Origin: Prunella strophiata | Lineage: Eukaryota > Chordata > Aves > Passeriformes > Prunellidae | Length of the DNA: 64,000 bases | Reading direction: 5' to 3' | NCBI GenBank assembly: GCA_036583965.1 | Contig: JAZBQD010000018.1 | Span: forward strand, 70,325,742 to 70,389,741 | Shown here: in pieces, positions 1-12,768 of the stretch | Layout: the number at the start of each line of letters is the position of its first letter | Position numbering within the stretch: the stretch's first letter is position 1 | The notes under the pieces: model-generated | The model's database searches: none | The model's input: the letters and a program-made list of their open reading frames with translations, nothing else | What the model was told of the DNA's origin: nothing | Program-made: the position numbers and the translations under genes

Positions 1-64
1 GGTTTGGACACGGGGCAGAGGTGCAGAGCTGGCTGCAATTCGGGGTGCAATGTGGAACCCTGGG

Positions 65-225
65 AACTGTGCAGTTTCTGTTCTTACAACAAGGGGCTGC
101 CCCATCCCTGGCACTGCCCAAGGCCAGGTTGGCTCAGTGGAAGTTGTGCCTGCCCATGACAGGGCTGAGCTGCATGGCCTTTAAAAACCCCTCCCACCCA
201 AAGAATTCTGTGATTCTGCACCCTT
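65..225 (+). mobile_element. CR1 LINE 3' end fragment
   Basis: The piece has the CR1 order: a CCCATCCCTGGCACTGCCC block, AAGGCCAGGTTGGCT, a CCCATGACAGGGC box, then CTTTAAAAACCCCTCCCACCC and an ATTCTGTGATTCTG octamer tail. It is truncated at the 5' end, which is usual for avian CR1, and encodes nothing. The start is approximate. Confidence 0.75.
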
Positions 226-1175
226 TGAAGGTGCTCTGCATGCCTGGAAGTTGTTCAGGGTTATTCTTCTTCCATATGAGGATACCTGTGTTGTCCTTGT
301 TGCTGTAGCTGCTTGTATTGCAGGGGTGCTCCCATCCAACCATGAACTAAACTCAAACAGGGGAGACCTGGCTGGATTTCAGGGAACAGAAGGTGTTGGA
401 ACCCTGGAAACTGAGAATTTCAGACTTTCTGTGCTGGCAGACACTGACCTCCAGGAGATCACTGCATTTGACCTGAGGCCATGGAGAAGGGTCAATCCCG
501 ACCCTGACCCTGGTAGAAAAAGAAGTGAAAAATCAACATTGAGGCTTTGGAACTGACTCAGAAGAGCATTACTGGTGCAACCTTCCTTCTGGCCCTTGGG
601 AACTTGTTCCTTCCCACAAGAGCTGCCCCACAACCCCACCAAGCTCCTCATCATTGCTCTGCCTCTTCTGCTCTTCCACCTGTCCCAGGCACACACCAAA
701 CGCTCTCTCCTCACCCTCCAGACCCCTCCCCGTGTCTCCAGCCCTCCCCTGATGCTGGTGCTTTCCCTGACCCTGCTTTCTGAGGCTCCCAGCCCCCTGG
801 CAGGCACAGGGGCTCTGTGACCCAGCTCTGGGGTGCCCAGGGCTGTGGGAGTGCCAGTCCCAGGGACAGAGCAGGATCTGCCCGTGCCACTGGTGCTGCC
901 CTGATGGAGGACAGGCAGAAAAGCAAACCCCAGGACCCCCAGAATGGTTCTCTTTCACACTGGCAACAAGGGCTTGATTTTGCACAGGGTGGCATTCCTC
1001 ACATTTTTCCTTGTGATAAATGCTTCCCCTGTCTGCCCCTGCGCCACCAGGAGCCCCCTGGCTGCACAGTAACCCTTTATGTGCTGCAGGACACATCCAG
1101 GAAATGGCAACAGGGCCTCAGAGTCAGATCTGTCCCCAAGAAAGCCTGAGGGACAGCCTGGGGTCCAGGACCAAG
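226..1175. other. Unique sequence, no gene seen
   Basis: I see no exon with convincing splice sites and no repeat array. Short open frames occur on both strands, but none has recognisable protein character. Confidence 0.5.
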
Positions 1176-2011
1176 GCTGTGGTCAGTACAGAGCTGTGGT
1201 CAGTACAGAGCTGTGGTCACTAAAAGGCTGTGGTCAGTACAGAGCTGTGGGCACCACAAGGCTGTGGTCACTATGAGGCTGTGGTCAGTACAGAGCGTGT
1301 GGTCACTACAAGGGCTTGGTGACAAGGCTGTGGTCAGTACAGAGCTGTGGTCAGTACAGAGCTGTGGTCAGTACAAGGCTGTGGTCAGTCCAAAGCTGTG
1401 GTCACTACAAGGCTGTGGTCAGCACAAAGCTGTGGTCAGTACAGAGCTGTGGTCACTACAAGGCTGTGGTCACTATGAGGCTGTGGTCAGTCCAAGGCTG
1501 TGGTCAGTCCAAGGCTGTGGTCAGTACAGAGCTGTGGTCAGTACAGAGCTGTGGTCACTACAAGGCTGTGGTTAGTCCAAGGCTGTGGTCACTATGAGGC
1601 TGTGGTCAGTACAGAGCTGTGGTCACTATGAGGCTGTGGTCACCACAAGGCTGTGGTCAGTCCAAAGCTGTGGTCAGTACAGAGCTGTGGTCAGTACAAG
1701 GCTGTGGTCAGTCCAAGGTTGTGGTCAGTACAGAGCTGTGGTCACTATGAGGCTGTGGTCACCACAAGGCTGTGGTCAGTACAGAGCTGTGGTCAGTCCA
1801 AGGCTGTGGTCACTACAAGGTTGTGGTCAGTCCAAGGCTGTGGTCACTATGAGGCTGTGGTCAGTACAGAGCTGTGGTCACTATGAGGCTGTGGTCAGTC
1901 CAAGGCTGTGGTCAGTCCAAGGCTGTGGTCAGTACAGAGCTGTGGTCAGTCCAAGGCTGTGGTCAGTGCAGAGCTGTGGTCAGTACAGAGCTGTGGTCAG
2001 TCCAAGGCTTG
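1176..2011. repeat. 17-bp minisatellite, about 49 copies
   Basis: The unit is GCTGTGGTCAGTACAGA, with recurring variants ending CACTATGAG, AGTCCAAG or ACCACAAG in place of AGTACAGA. The TGTGGTC core is almost invariant while the second half varies among a few types. Seventeen is not a multiple of three, so all frames rotate through the same peptide and open frames of up to 150 codons arise; these are not genes. The last unit (GCTTGTGGTTAGTC) grades directly into the following 19-bp array. Confidence 0.95.
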
Positions 2012-3379
2012 TGGTTAGTCTGAGCAGCCTGGGTTAGTCTGAGCAGCCTGGGTTAGTCTGAGCAGCCTGGGTTAGTCTGAGCAGCCTGGGTTAGTCTGAG
2101 CAGCCTGGGTTAGTCTGAGCAGCCTGGGTTAGTCTGAGCAGCCTGGGTTAGTCTGAGCAGCCTGGGTTAGTTTGAGCAGCCTGGGTTAGTCTGAGCAGCC
2201 TGGGTTAGTTTGAGCAGCCTGGGTTAGTCTGAGCAGCCTGGGTTAGTTTAGTTTGAGCAGCCTGGGTTAGTCTGAGCAGCCTGGGTTAGTCTGAGCAGCC
2301 TGGGTTAGTCTGAGCAGCCTGGGTTAGTCTGAGCAGCCTGGGTTAGTCTGAGCAGCCTGGGTTAGTTAGTTTGAGCAGCCTGGGTTAGTCTGAGCAGCCT
2401 GGGTTAGTCTGAGCAGCCTGGGTTAGTCTGAGCAGCCTGGGTTAGTCTGAGCAGCCTGGGTTAGTCTGAGCAGCCTGGGTTAGTCTGAGCAGCCTGGGTT
2501 AGTCTGAGCAGCCTGGGTTAGTCTGAGCAGCCTGGGTTAGTCTGAGCAGCCTGGGTTAGTCTGAGCAGCCTGGGTTAGTCTGAGCAGCCTGGGTTAGTCT
2601 GAGCAGCCTGGGTTAGTCTGAGCAGCCTGGGTTAGTCTGAGCAGCCTGGGTTAGTCTGAGCAGCCTGGGTTAGTCTGAGCAGCCTGGGTTAGTCTGAGCA
2701 GCCTGGGTTAGTCTGAGCAGCCTGGGTTAGTCTGAGCAGCCTGGGTTAGTCTGAGCAGCCTGGGTTAGTCTGAGCAGCCTGGGTTAGTCTGAGCAGCCTG
2801 GGTTAGTCTGAGCAGCCTGGGTTAGTCTGAGCAGCCTGGGTTAGTCTGAGCAGCCTGGGTTAGTCTGAGCAGCCTGGGTTAGTCTGAGCAGCCTGGGTTA
2901 GTCTGAGCAGCCTGGGTTAGTCTGAGCAGCCTGGGTTAGTCTGAGCAGCCTGGGTTAGTCTGAGCAGCCTGGGTTAGTCTGAGCAGCCTGGGTTAGTCTG
3001 AGCAGCCTGGGTTAGTCTGAGCAGCCTGGGTTAGTCTGAGCAGCCTGGGTTAGTCTGAGCAGCCTGGGTTAGTCTGAGCAGCCTGGGTTAGTCTGAGCAG
3101 CCTGGGTTAGTCTGAGCAGCCTGGGTTAGTCTGAGCAGCCTGGGTTAGTCTGAGCAGCCTGGGTTAGTCTGAGCAGCCTGGGTTAGTCTGAGCAGCCTGG
3201 GTTAGTTTAGTTTGAGCAGCCTGGGTTAGTCTGAGCAGCCTGGGTTAGTCTGAGCAGCCTGGGTTAGTCTGAGCAGCCTGGGTTAGTTTAGTTTGAGCAG
3301 CCTGGGTTAGTCTGAGCAGCCTGGGTTAGTCTGAGCAGCCTGGGTTAGTCTGAGCAGCCTGGGTTAGTCTGAGCAGCCT
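2012..3379. repeat. 19-bp minisatellite, about 72 copies
   Basis: The unit is GGGTTAGTCTGAGCAGCCT. Most copies are identical. Variants have TTTGAG for TCTGAG, and some (near 2243, 2365, 3205 and 3289) have an inserted TTAGT or TTAG step. The array abuts the 17-bp array on its left and the pentamer array on its right with no spacer. Each unit contains GGGTTAG, a permutation of the vertebrate telomere hexamer, but the intervening 12 bases are not telomeric. Confidence 0.95.
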
Positions 3380-6034
3380 GGGCTGGGCTGAGCTGGGCTG
3401 GGCTGGGCTGAGCTGAGCTGGGCTGGGCTGGGCTGGGCTGGGCTGAGCTGAGCTGGGCTGGGCTGAGCTGGGCTGAGCTGAGCTGAGCTGAGCTGAGCTG
3501 AGCTGAGCTGAGCTGAGCTGAGCTGAGCTGGGCTGGGCTGAGCTGGGCTGGGCTGAGCTGGGCTGGGCTGAGCTGGGCTGAGCTGGGCTGGGCTGAGCTG
3601 GGCTGAGCTGAGCTGGGCTGGGCTGAGCTGGGCTGGGCTGGGCTGAGCTGAGCTGGGCTGGGCTGAGCTGAGCTGAGCTGAGCTGAGCTGAGCTGAGCTG
3701 AGCTGAGCTGAGCTGAGCTGGGCTGGGCTGAGCTGGGCTGAGCTGGGCTGAGCTGGGCTGAGCTGAGCTGGGCTGGGCTGGGCTGAGCTGAGCTGAGCTG
3801 AGCTGAGCTGGGCTGGGCTGAGCTGAGCTGAGCTGGGCTGGGCTGAGCTGAGCTGGGCTGGGCTGGGCTGAGCTGAGCTGAGCTGAGCTGAGCTGGGCTG
3901 GGCTGAGCTGGGCTGAGCTGAGCTGAGCTGGGCTGGGCTGAGCTGGGCTGAGCTGGGCTGAGCTGAGCTGAGCTGAGCTGAGCTGAGCTGAGCTGAGCTG
4001 AGCTGGGCTGGGCTGAGCTGGGCTGGGCTGAGCTGGGCTGGGCTGAGCTGAGCTGAGCTGGGCTGGGCTGGGCTGGGCTGGGCTGGGCTGGGCTGGGCTG
4101 AGCTGAGCTGGGCTGAGCTGAGCTGGGCTGGGCTGAGCTGAGCTGGGCTGGGCTGAGCTGAGCTGGGCTGGGCTGAGCTGGGCTGAGCTGAGCTGGGCTG
4201 GGCTGAGCTGGGCTGAGCTGAGCTGGGCTGGGCTGGGCTGAGCTGAGCTGGGCTGGGCTGAGCTGAGCTGAGCTGAGCTGGGCTGGGCTGAGCTGAGCTG
4301 GGCTGGGCTGAGCTGAGCTGGGCTGGGCTGGGCTGGGCTGGGCTGGGCTGGGCTGGGCTGGGCTGAGCTGGGCTGGGCTGAGCTGGGCTGGGCTGGGCTG
4401 AGCTGGGCTGAGCTGGGCTGGGCTGAGCTGAGCTGAGCTGAGCTGGGCTGGGCTGAGCTGGGCTGAGCTGAGCTGGGCTGGGCTGAGCTGAGCTGAGCTG
4501 AGCTGAGCTGGGCTGGGCTGAGCTGGGCTGAGCTGAGCTGGGCTGGGCTGAGCTGAGCTGGGCTGGGCTGAGCTGGGCTGAGCTGAGCTGAGCTGAGCTG
4601 AGCTGAGCTGAGCTGAGCTGAGCTGGGCTGGGCTGGGCTGGGCTGAGCTGAGCTGGGCTGGGCTGAGCTGGGCTGAGCTGAGCTGAGCTGGGCTGGGCTG
4701 AGCTGAGCTGGGCTGGGCTGGGCTGAGCTGGGCTGAGCTGAGCTGGGCTGGGCTGAGCTGAGCTGGGCTGGGCTGAGCTGAGCTGAGCTGAGCTGGGCTG
4801 GGCTGAGCTGAGCTGAGCTGGGCTGGGCTGAGCTGAGCTGGGCTGAGCTGGGCTGAGCTGAGCTGAGCTGAGCTGAGCTGAGCTGAGCTGAGCTGAGCTG
4901 AGCTGAGCTGGGCTGGGCCAGGAGTGATGAACTGAGCTGAGCTGGGCTGAGCTGGGCTGAGCTGAGCTGGGCTGGGCTGAGCTGAGCTGGGCTGGGCTGG
5001 GCTGAGCTGGGCTGAGCTGGGCTGGGCTGGGCTGAGCTGAGCTGGGCTGGGCTGAGCTGAGCTGAGCTGAGCTGGGCTGGGCTGAGCTGGGCTGAGCTGA
5101 GCTGGGCTGGGCTGAGCTGAGCTGAGCTGAGCTGGGCTGGGCTGGGCTGAGCTGAGCTGGGCTGGGCTGGGCTGGGCTGAGCTGAGCTGGGCTGGGCTGA
5201 GCTGAGCTGGGCTGGGCTGAGCTGGGCTGAGCTGAGCTGGGCTGGGCTGGGCTGGGCTGAGCTGGGCTGAGCTGAGCTGAGCTGAGCTGGGCTGGGCTGA
5301 GCTGGGCTGGGCTGAGCTGGGCTGGGCTGAGCTGGGCTGAGCTGGGCTGGGCTGGGCTGAGCTGGGCTGAGCTGGGCTGAGCTGGGCTGAGCTGAGCTGG
5401 GCTGGGCTGAGCTGGGCTGGGCTGAGCTGGGCTGAGCTGAGCTGGGCTGGGCTGGGCTGGGCTGAGCTGAGCTGGGCTGGGCTGAGCTGGGCTGAGCTGA
5501 GCTGGGCTGGGCTGAGCTGAGCTGAGCTGAGCTGAGCTGAGCTGAGCTGAGCTGAGCTGAGCTGAGCTGAGCTGGGCTGGGCTGAGCTGGGCTGAGCTGG
5601 GCTGAGCTGGGCTGAGCTGAGCTGGGCTGAGCTGAGCTGAGCTGAGCTGGGCTGGGCTGGGCTGAGCTGGGCTGGGCTGAGCTGGGCTGGGCTGAGCTGG
5701 GCTGAGCTGGGCTGGCTGGGCTGGGCTGGGCTGGGCTGGGCTGGGCTGAGCTGGGCTGAGCTGGGCTGGGCTGGGCTGAGCTGGGCTGGGCTGAGCTGAG
5801 CTGGGCTGGGCTGGGCTGAGCTGGGCTGGGCTGGGCTGAGCTGGGCTGGCTGGGCTGGGCTGAGCTGGGCTGGCTGGGCTGGGCTGAGCTGGGCTGGGCT
5901 GAGCTGAGCTGGGCTGAGCTGAGCTGAGCTGAGCTGAGCTGAGCTGAGCTGGGCTGGGCTGAGCTGAGCTGGGCTGGGCCGAGCTGGGCTGGGCTGGCCT
6001 GGCTGGGCTGAGCTGAGCTGGGCTGGGCTGGGCT
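3380..6034. repeat. GAGCT/GGGCT pentamer satellite, about 530 copies
   Basis: This array is built almost entirely from the two pentamers GAGCT and GGGCT in irregular order. Runs of up to 8-9 consecutive GGGCT occur (for example near 4060-4099 and 4320-4364), as do runs of 8-11 GAGCT. It is interrupted at about 4917-4933 (CCAGGAGTGATGAA) and has 4-bp register shifts (GGCTGGCTGGG) near 5710, 5849 and 5870. The unit is stop-free on the minus strand, which yields a spurious frame over 1000 codons long made of Pro-Ala-Gln-Leu/Pro-Ser repeats. The composition resembles mammalian immunoglobulin switch regions, but no immunoglobulin exon is visible nearby. Confidence 0.95.
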
Positions 6035-6257
6035 TTCCTGGGAGGGCTCTGCAGCCCCCAGCCCCAGCCAGGCTGTGCAGCTGCAGGCAGTGCTGACAGC
6101 AGCTTGTCAGCATGCTGACCTGGGCTGCTTGGCTGGCCTCCAGGAGCTCAGGGACGAGGAGGCAGCCAGAGATGCTGATCTGAGCTGCTGCTGTCCTTGG
6201 GAAGCTGTGCTGAGAACTGTGACAAGACACAGATGGTCTGGGTTGAGGTTTGTCTGC

Positions 6258-6552
6258 AGAGAACCACAGAATATCCTGAGCTGTCTGCAGAGAGTCACAG
6301 AATATTCTGAGCTGGAAGGGACCCACAGGGATCACCCAGTGCCACCCCTGCCCTGCCCAGACCCCCAACAATCCCACCCTGGGCATCCCTGGGGTGCTGG
6401 CCAAACCCTCCTGGAGCTCTGGCAGCCTCGGGGCCGTGCCCATTGCCTGGGCAGCCTGGGCAGTGCCAGCACCCTCTGGGGAAGAACCTTTCCCTGAAAT
6501 CCATCCTAAAGCTGCCCTGGCCCAGCTCCAGCAGCCCCTGGTCCTGTCCTGG
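6258..6552 (-). mobile_element. CR1 LINE 3' fragment (reverse)
   Basis: On the plus strand it begins with CACAGAATATTCTGAGCTGG and AGGGACCCACAGGGATCA, the reverse complement of a CR1 3' end. It continues through CAATCCCACCCTGGGCATCC, a CTCCTGGAGCTCTGGCAGCC block and CTCTGGGGAAGAACCTTTCC. A partial duplication of the octamer end lies at 6258-6290. Confidence 0.8.
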
Positions 6553-6980
6553 TGAGAGGTTGTGCCTTCCTTCTGTTGGGCTATGTGTGATGGGCACAGC
6601 TGCACAGCTCAGCTTTGCAGAGTTTGGGTCTGATCCTTCCACTCCAGGGTGCAAACCAGGAGTAGCTTCACAGATGCCATGGAAGTTTTTTTGAGGCTTC
6701 CTTGATGATCTCTAATTTATTAGTCTGACTAGTATTTGTTTTATGGTGGTTGTCAGCTGGAGGTCACTTCCAGGGTCCCAGCAATTCTGGAGTTTGGTGC
6801 TTGAGACATCCTGAAGGGCTCAGCTCACCCTTCCTTTCCTTCAACTCCTTCACTTACTACCAGACTTTGCAAAAGGTCTGAGGGAGGCTGAATGGCTCCC
6901 TGGGAAGCTGCTGTGAGATCAGAGTCCTCTGCAGTGGCATTTGGCTGGCCTGTCCCTGTCCCCAGCCTCCCTCCTGATGC
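6553..6980. other. Unique sequence, no gene seen
   Basis: This is mixed-composition DNA with no splice-bounded open frame and no repeat. Nothing recognised. Confidence 0.45.
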
Positions 6981-7085
6981 CCACCAGCAGCAGCAGCAGC
7001 AGCAGCAGCAGTGCTGTCCCTTTGCTCCCTGAGCAGTGCTCACTGCCCTGGAAGGCAGAGCCCAGCAGCAGCAGCAGCAATGCTG
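6981..7085. repeat. Two short CAG microsatellites
   Basis: There are about nine CAG units near 6984-7010 and about six near 7061-7078. Both are followed by a TGCTG motif that leads into the 11-bp array. They lie about 0.8 kb from the giant CAG tract. Confidence 0.85.
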
Positions 7086-7475
7086 CCCCTGTGCTGTCCC
7101 AGTGCTGTCCCAGTGCTGTCCCAGTGCTGTCCCTTTGCTGTCCCTGTGCTGTCCCTGTGCTGTCCCTTTGCTGTCCCAGTGCTGTCCCTTTGCTGTCCCT
7201 GTGCTGTCCCTGTGCTGTCCCTTTGCTGTCCCTTTGCTGTCCCTGTGCTGCCCTGTGCTGCCCCTGTGACTGGCCTGTCCTGTGCTATGTTCCCAGTGGT
7301 CCCAGTGCTGTCCCTTTGCTGTCCCTGTGCTGTCCCTTGCTGTCCCTGTGCTGTCCCAGTGCTGTCCCAGTGCTGTCCCTGTGCTGTCCCTTTGCTGTCC
7401 CTGTGCTGTCCCTTTGCTGTCCCTGTGCTGCCCCTGTGCTGTCCCTGTGCTGCCCCTGTGCTGCCCCTGCTCTCT
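7086..7475. repeat. 11-bp minisatellite, about 35 copies
   Basis: The unit is TGCTGTCCCTG, with the last two bases varying (TG, TT or AG). One stretch, 7258-7300, is degenerate. The C-rich strand is plus, opposite to most arrays in this window. Open frames reading Ala-Val-Pro-Val-Leu-Ser-Leu-Cys-Cys-Pro are a by-product of the repeat. Confidence 0.9.
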
Positions 7476-10435
<2,960 letters not shown>

Positions 10436-10568
10436 CCATTGCTGGAATCCCAGGCCAGGCTGGACACTGGGCTGGGGGCAGCCTGGGACAGAGGGAGGGG
10501 TCCCTGCCCTGGCAGGGGGGCACTGGGGGGGCTCTGAGGTCCCTTCCCACCCAAACCAGTCTGGGATT
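10436..10568 (+). mobile_element. CR1 LINE 3' fragment
   Basis: It runs from CCAGGCCAGGCTGGACACTG through GGTCCCTGCCCTGGCAGG to GAGGTCCCTTCCCACCC. This is the CR1 3' end without a clear octamer tail. Confidence 0.8.
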
Positions 10569-12352
10569 TGCTGATTCAGACAGGTCTGCAGTGTGGCAGC
10601 TCCAGCAGAGGGGTGCCCTGGGCTCCTTTGGTGCCCCACAGAGTCCAGCAGGGTGTGAGGCACCTGGCTGAGTTTAGAAATTTACTCAGGATGGGATAAA
10701 TCATTCCTGCAATATCCATTTTGCTCCCTGGATTAGGAATGGAGGGTGGGCAGCTAATTTGGATGGAGGTGTGAACACCCATTTAAAGTCACAGAGATTT
10801 TAAGTTTTGAAGAAATGATGTGAATCCAAATGAACATAATCACAGGGTGCATAGGAAGGAAGGACACACCAACATCACCACGAGGCTGCAGTGCACTGGC
10901 TGCATGGCCAAAGAACAACCCCCAAACAAGCATTCCCATGCTGCTTCCAATGGGAATTTTCAGTTTGGCTTATAACAGTGGACAAAGAGAATGGGCATCT
11001 CATCAGCCTTTGTGAAATCCTGCTCACAAAGGGCTCCAGATCCAGCAACACAGATGGATCCAAGACAGACAACCACCTGCTCCCTTCTCTGGTGGCTGTT
11101 CTGGGGGAAGCCTCATGACCAATTCCACCCACAGCTACAGTGGTCAGTGGAGAGATCTGCACCTCCCGTTCCACAGTGGACAGATGGACCTGCACCTCCT
11201 CCTGCTCCACAGCAAGAACAGCACCTACAGATCCTTGTGTGGCATGGTGAGGACAGGAACAGTTCCCTGCAGCTCCTCACAGGGAGCCATGCAGCAGAAA
11301 GGAACAAGAGCACAGAGCCAGAGCCAAGGGCACAAGCTCTGCTGTGAAAAGGCACCGGGGTCAGATCCCCTGATGCCTCCCCTGACTGCTGGGGACGAGC
11401 CCGGGTGCCAGGCACAGGGCAGGGGTGCAGGGCTGGCAGGGCAGCTCCAGGCCCACAGCTCCTCGGGGTGGGTGAGTGCCAAGGACACAAACACACCCGT
11501 GCCTGGGGCACGCTGCCTGCAGCGATCCCCCGAGCCTTTGTGCCTTCTTTTCCTGTTCAGCTGCACCACAATGAGCAGTGCTGCAAAGGAGGGGGAGCAG
11601 GATCGGGAAGCTCTGAGATCAGTCTCGTTAGTTGTTAGACTGACAAGAATAATGGAAAGGAGGAGGAGAGGGCAGGAGAGAATGCAGAAGCATTAGGCAG
11701 AAACTCTGTGAAGCTTGTGCAACCTAAAATAAGCCACGCTCTGCACGCAGTGCCGTTTAACCTCCCGCCCCTGTGACTAATGAATTTCCAGGGCTGAGGG
11801 AAAGAGAAAATCCCAAACCAGCAGCCACAGCAAGGACAGAAAGCCGCTGTGCCCCCCAGTTAAGTGGCCAGCAGCGCCGGGACCGTGATCTGCAGAGCTG
11901 CTCCAGCAGGGAATCCTCGGGGCCATCGCTGGACATGGACAGGCTCAGCACAGGACTTCAGCTCCCAGGCACTGCCTGACTGATAAAGATTTTAATTGCA
12001 GTGTTTATGTTTCCAGTTCTCCAGCAGCACAAATCTGTGCTGATAATGTGTTTTAAGGGACCAGAGGTAACATTTGGAAGATAAATGTGATGTCAGCTGC
12101 CCACTGGGTTACACAGACATTATGGCCAACTAAGGATTCATTATCCATTGTAGTTTGAGGGTTTTTAATGGGTTTTCCAGGCATCCAGCTCTGGTTTTGT
12201 GGAACTTTGCCTCTTTCCCCTGCTTTTAGATACCAGTTGGGATTATCAACTGATGTAAATCAAGCAATTCCCCTTGACTGGCTTGGGTGGGGTCTGGGGT
12301 AGGATCCTGAGCAGCAGAGTTACCCTGAAAACAGGACACTGCTGTTCTTATT
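10569..12352. other. Unique sequence with possible conserved noncoding DNA
   Basis: No gene recognised. The segment around 11570-11700 and the AT-richer segment 11975-12165 (several GATAA and TTAAT cores, few CpG) look like candidate conserved noncoding DNA. That is inference from composition only. Confidence 0.35.
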
Positions 12353-12768
12353 ATGGCCTGGGATTTGGAGCCCCTCTGCTCTGGGAGAGCTGGGAATGCT
12401 CCCCTGGAGAAGGGAAGGCTCCAGGGAGAGCTCAGAGCCCCTGGCAGGGCCTGGAGGGGCTCCAGGAGAGCTGCAGAGGGACTGGGGACAAGGGACAGAG
12501 GGACAGGACACAGGGGATGGCTCCCACTGCCAGAGGGCAGGAATGGATGGGATATTGGGAATGAGGAATTGTTCCCTGGCAGGGTGTAAGGCCCTGGCAC
12601 AGGGTGCCCAGAGCAGCTGTGGCTGACCCTGGATTCCTGGCAGTGCCAAGGCCAGGCTGGACACTGGGGCTGGGAGCAGCCTGGGACAGTGGGAGGGGTT
12701 GGAAGCAGATGATCTTTAAGGTCCCTTCCCACACAAACCATCCCACACTTCCATAATTCTGTGAGTCC
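12353..12768 (+). mobile_element. CR1 LINE 3' fragment, longer copy
   Basis: It starts upstream of the usual truncation point, with GGAGAGCTGGGAATG and TGGAGAAGGGAAGGCTCCAG. It passes through GGACACAGGGGATGGCTCCC and the GCCCAGAGCAGCTGTGGC block, and ends at CCATAATTCTGTGAGTC. It covers part of the end of the reverse transcriptase reading frame and the 3' UTR. I see no intact frame. Confidence 0.88.

Noticed and set aside
2012..3379. Interstitial telomere array
   Set aside because: Only one GGGTTAG occurs per 19 bp and the rest is unrelated, so this is not (TTAGGG)n.
3380..6034. Calling a true immunoglobulin switch region
   Set aside because: No Ig constant exon or intronic enhancer was seen on either side. 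Kept only as a resemblance.
3345..6605. A minus-strand frame of 1086 codons (Pro-Ala-Gln-Leu-Ser repeats)
   Set aside because: It is the translation of the GAGCT/GGGCT satellite. The flanks have no gene character, and a pentamer without stops is open by construction.
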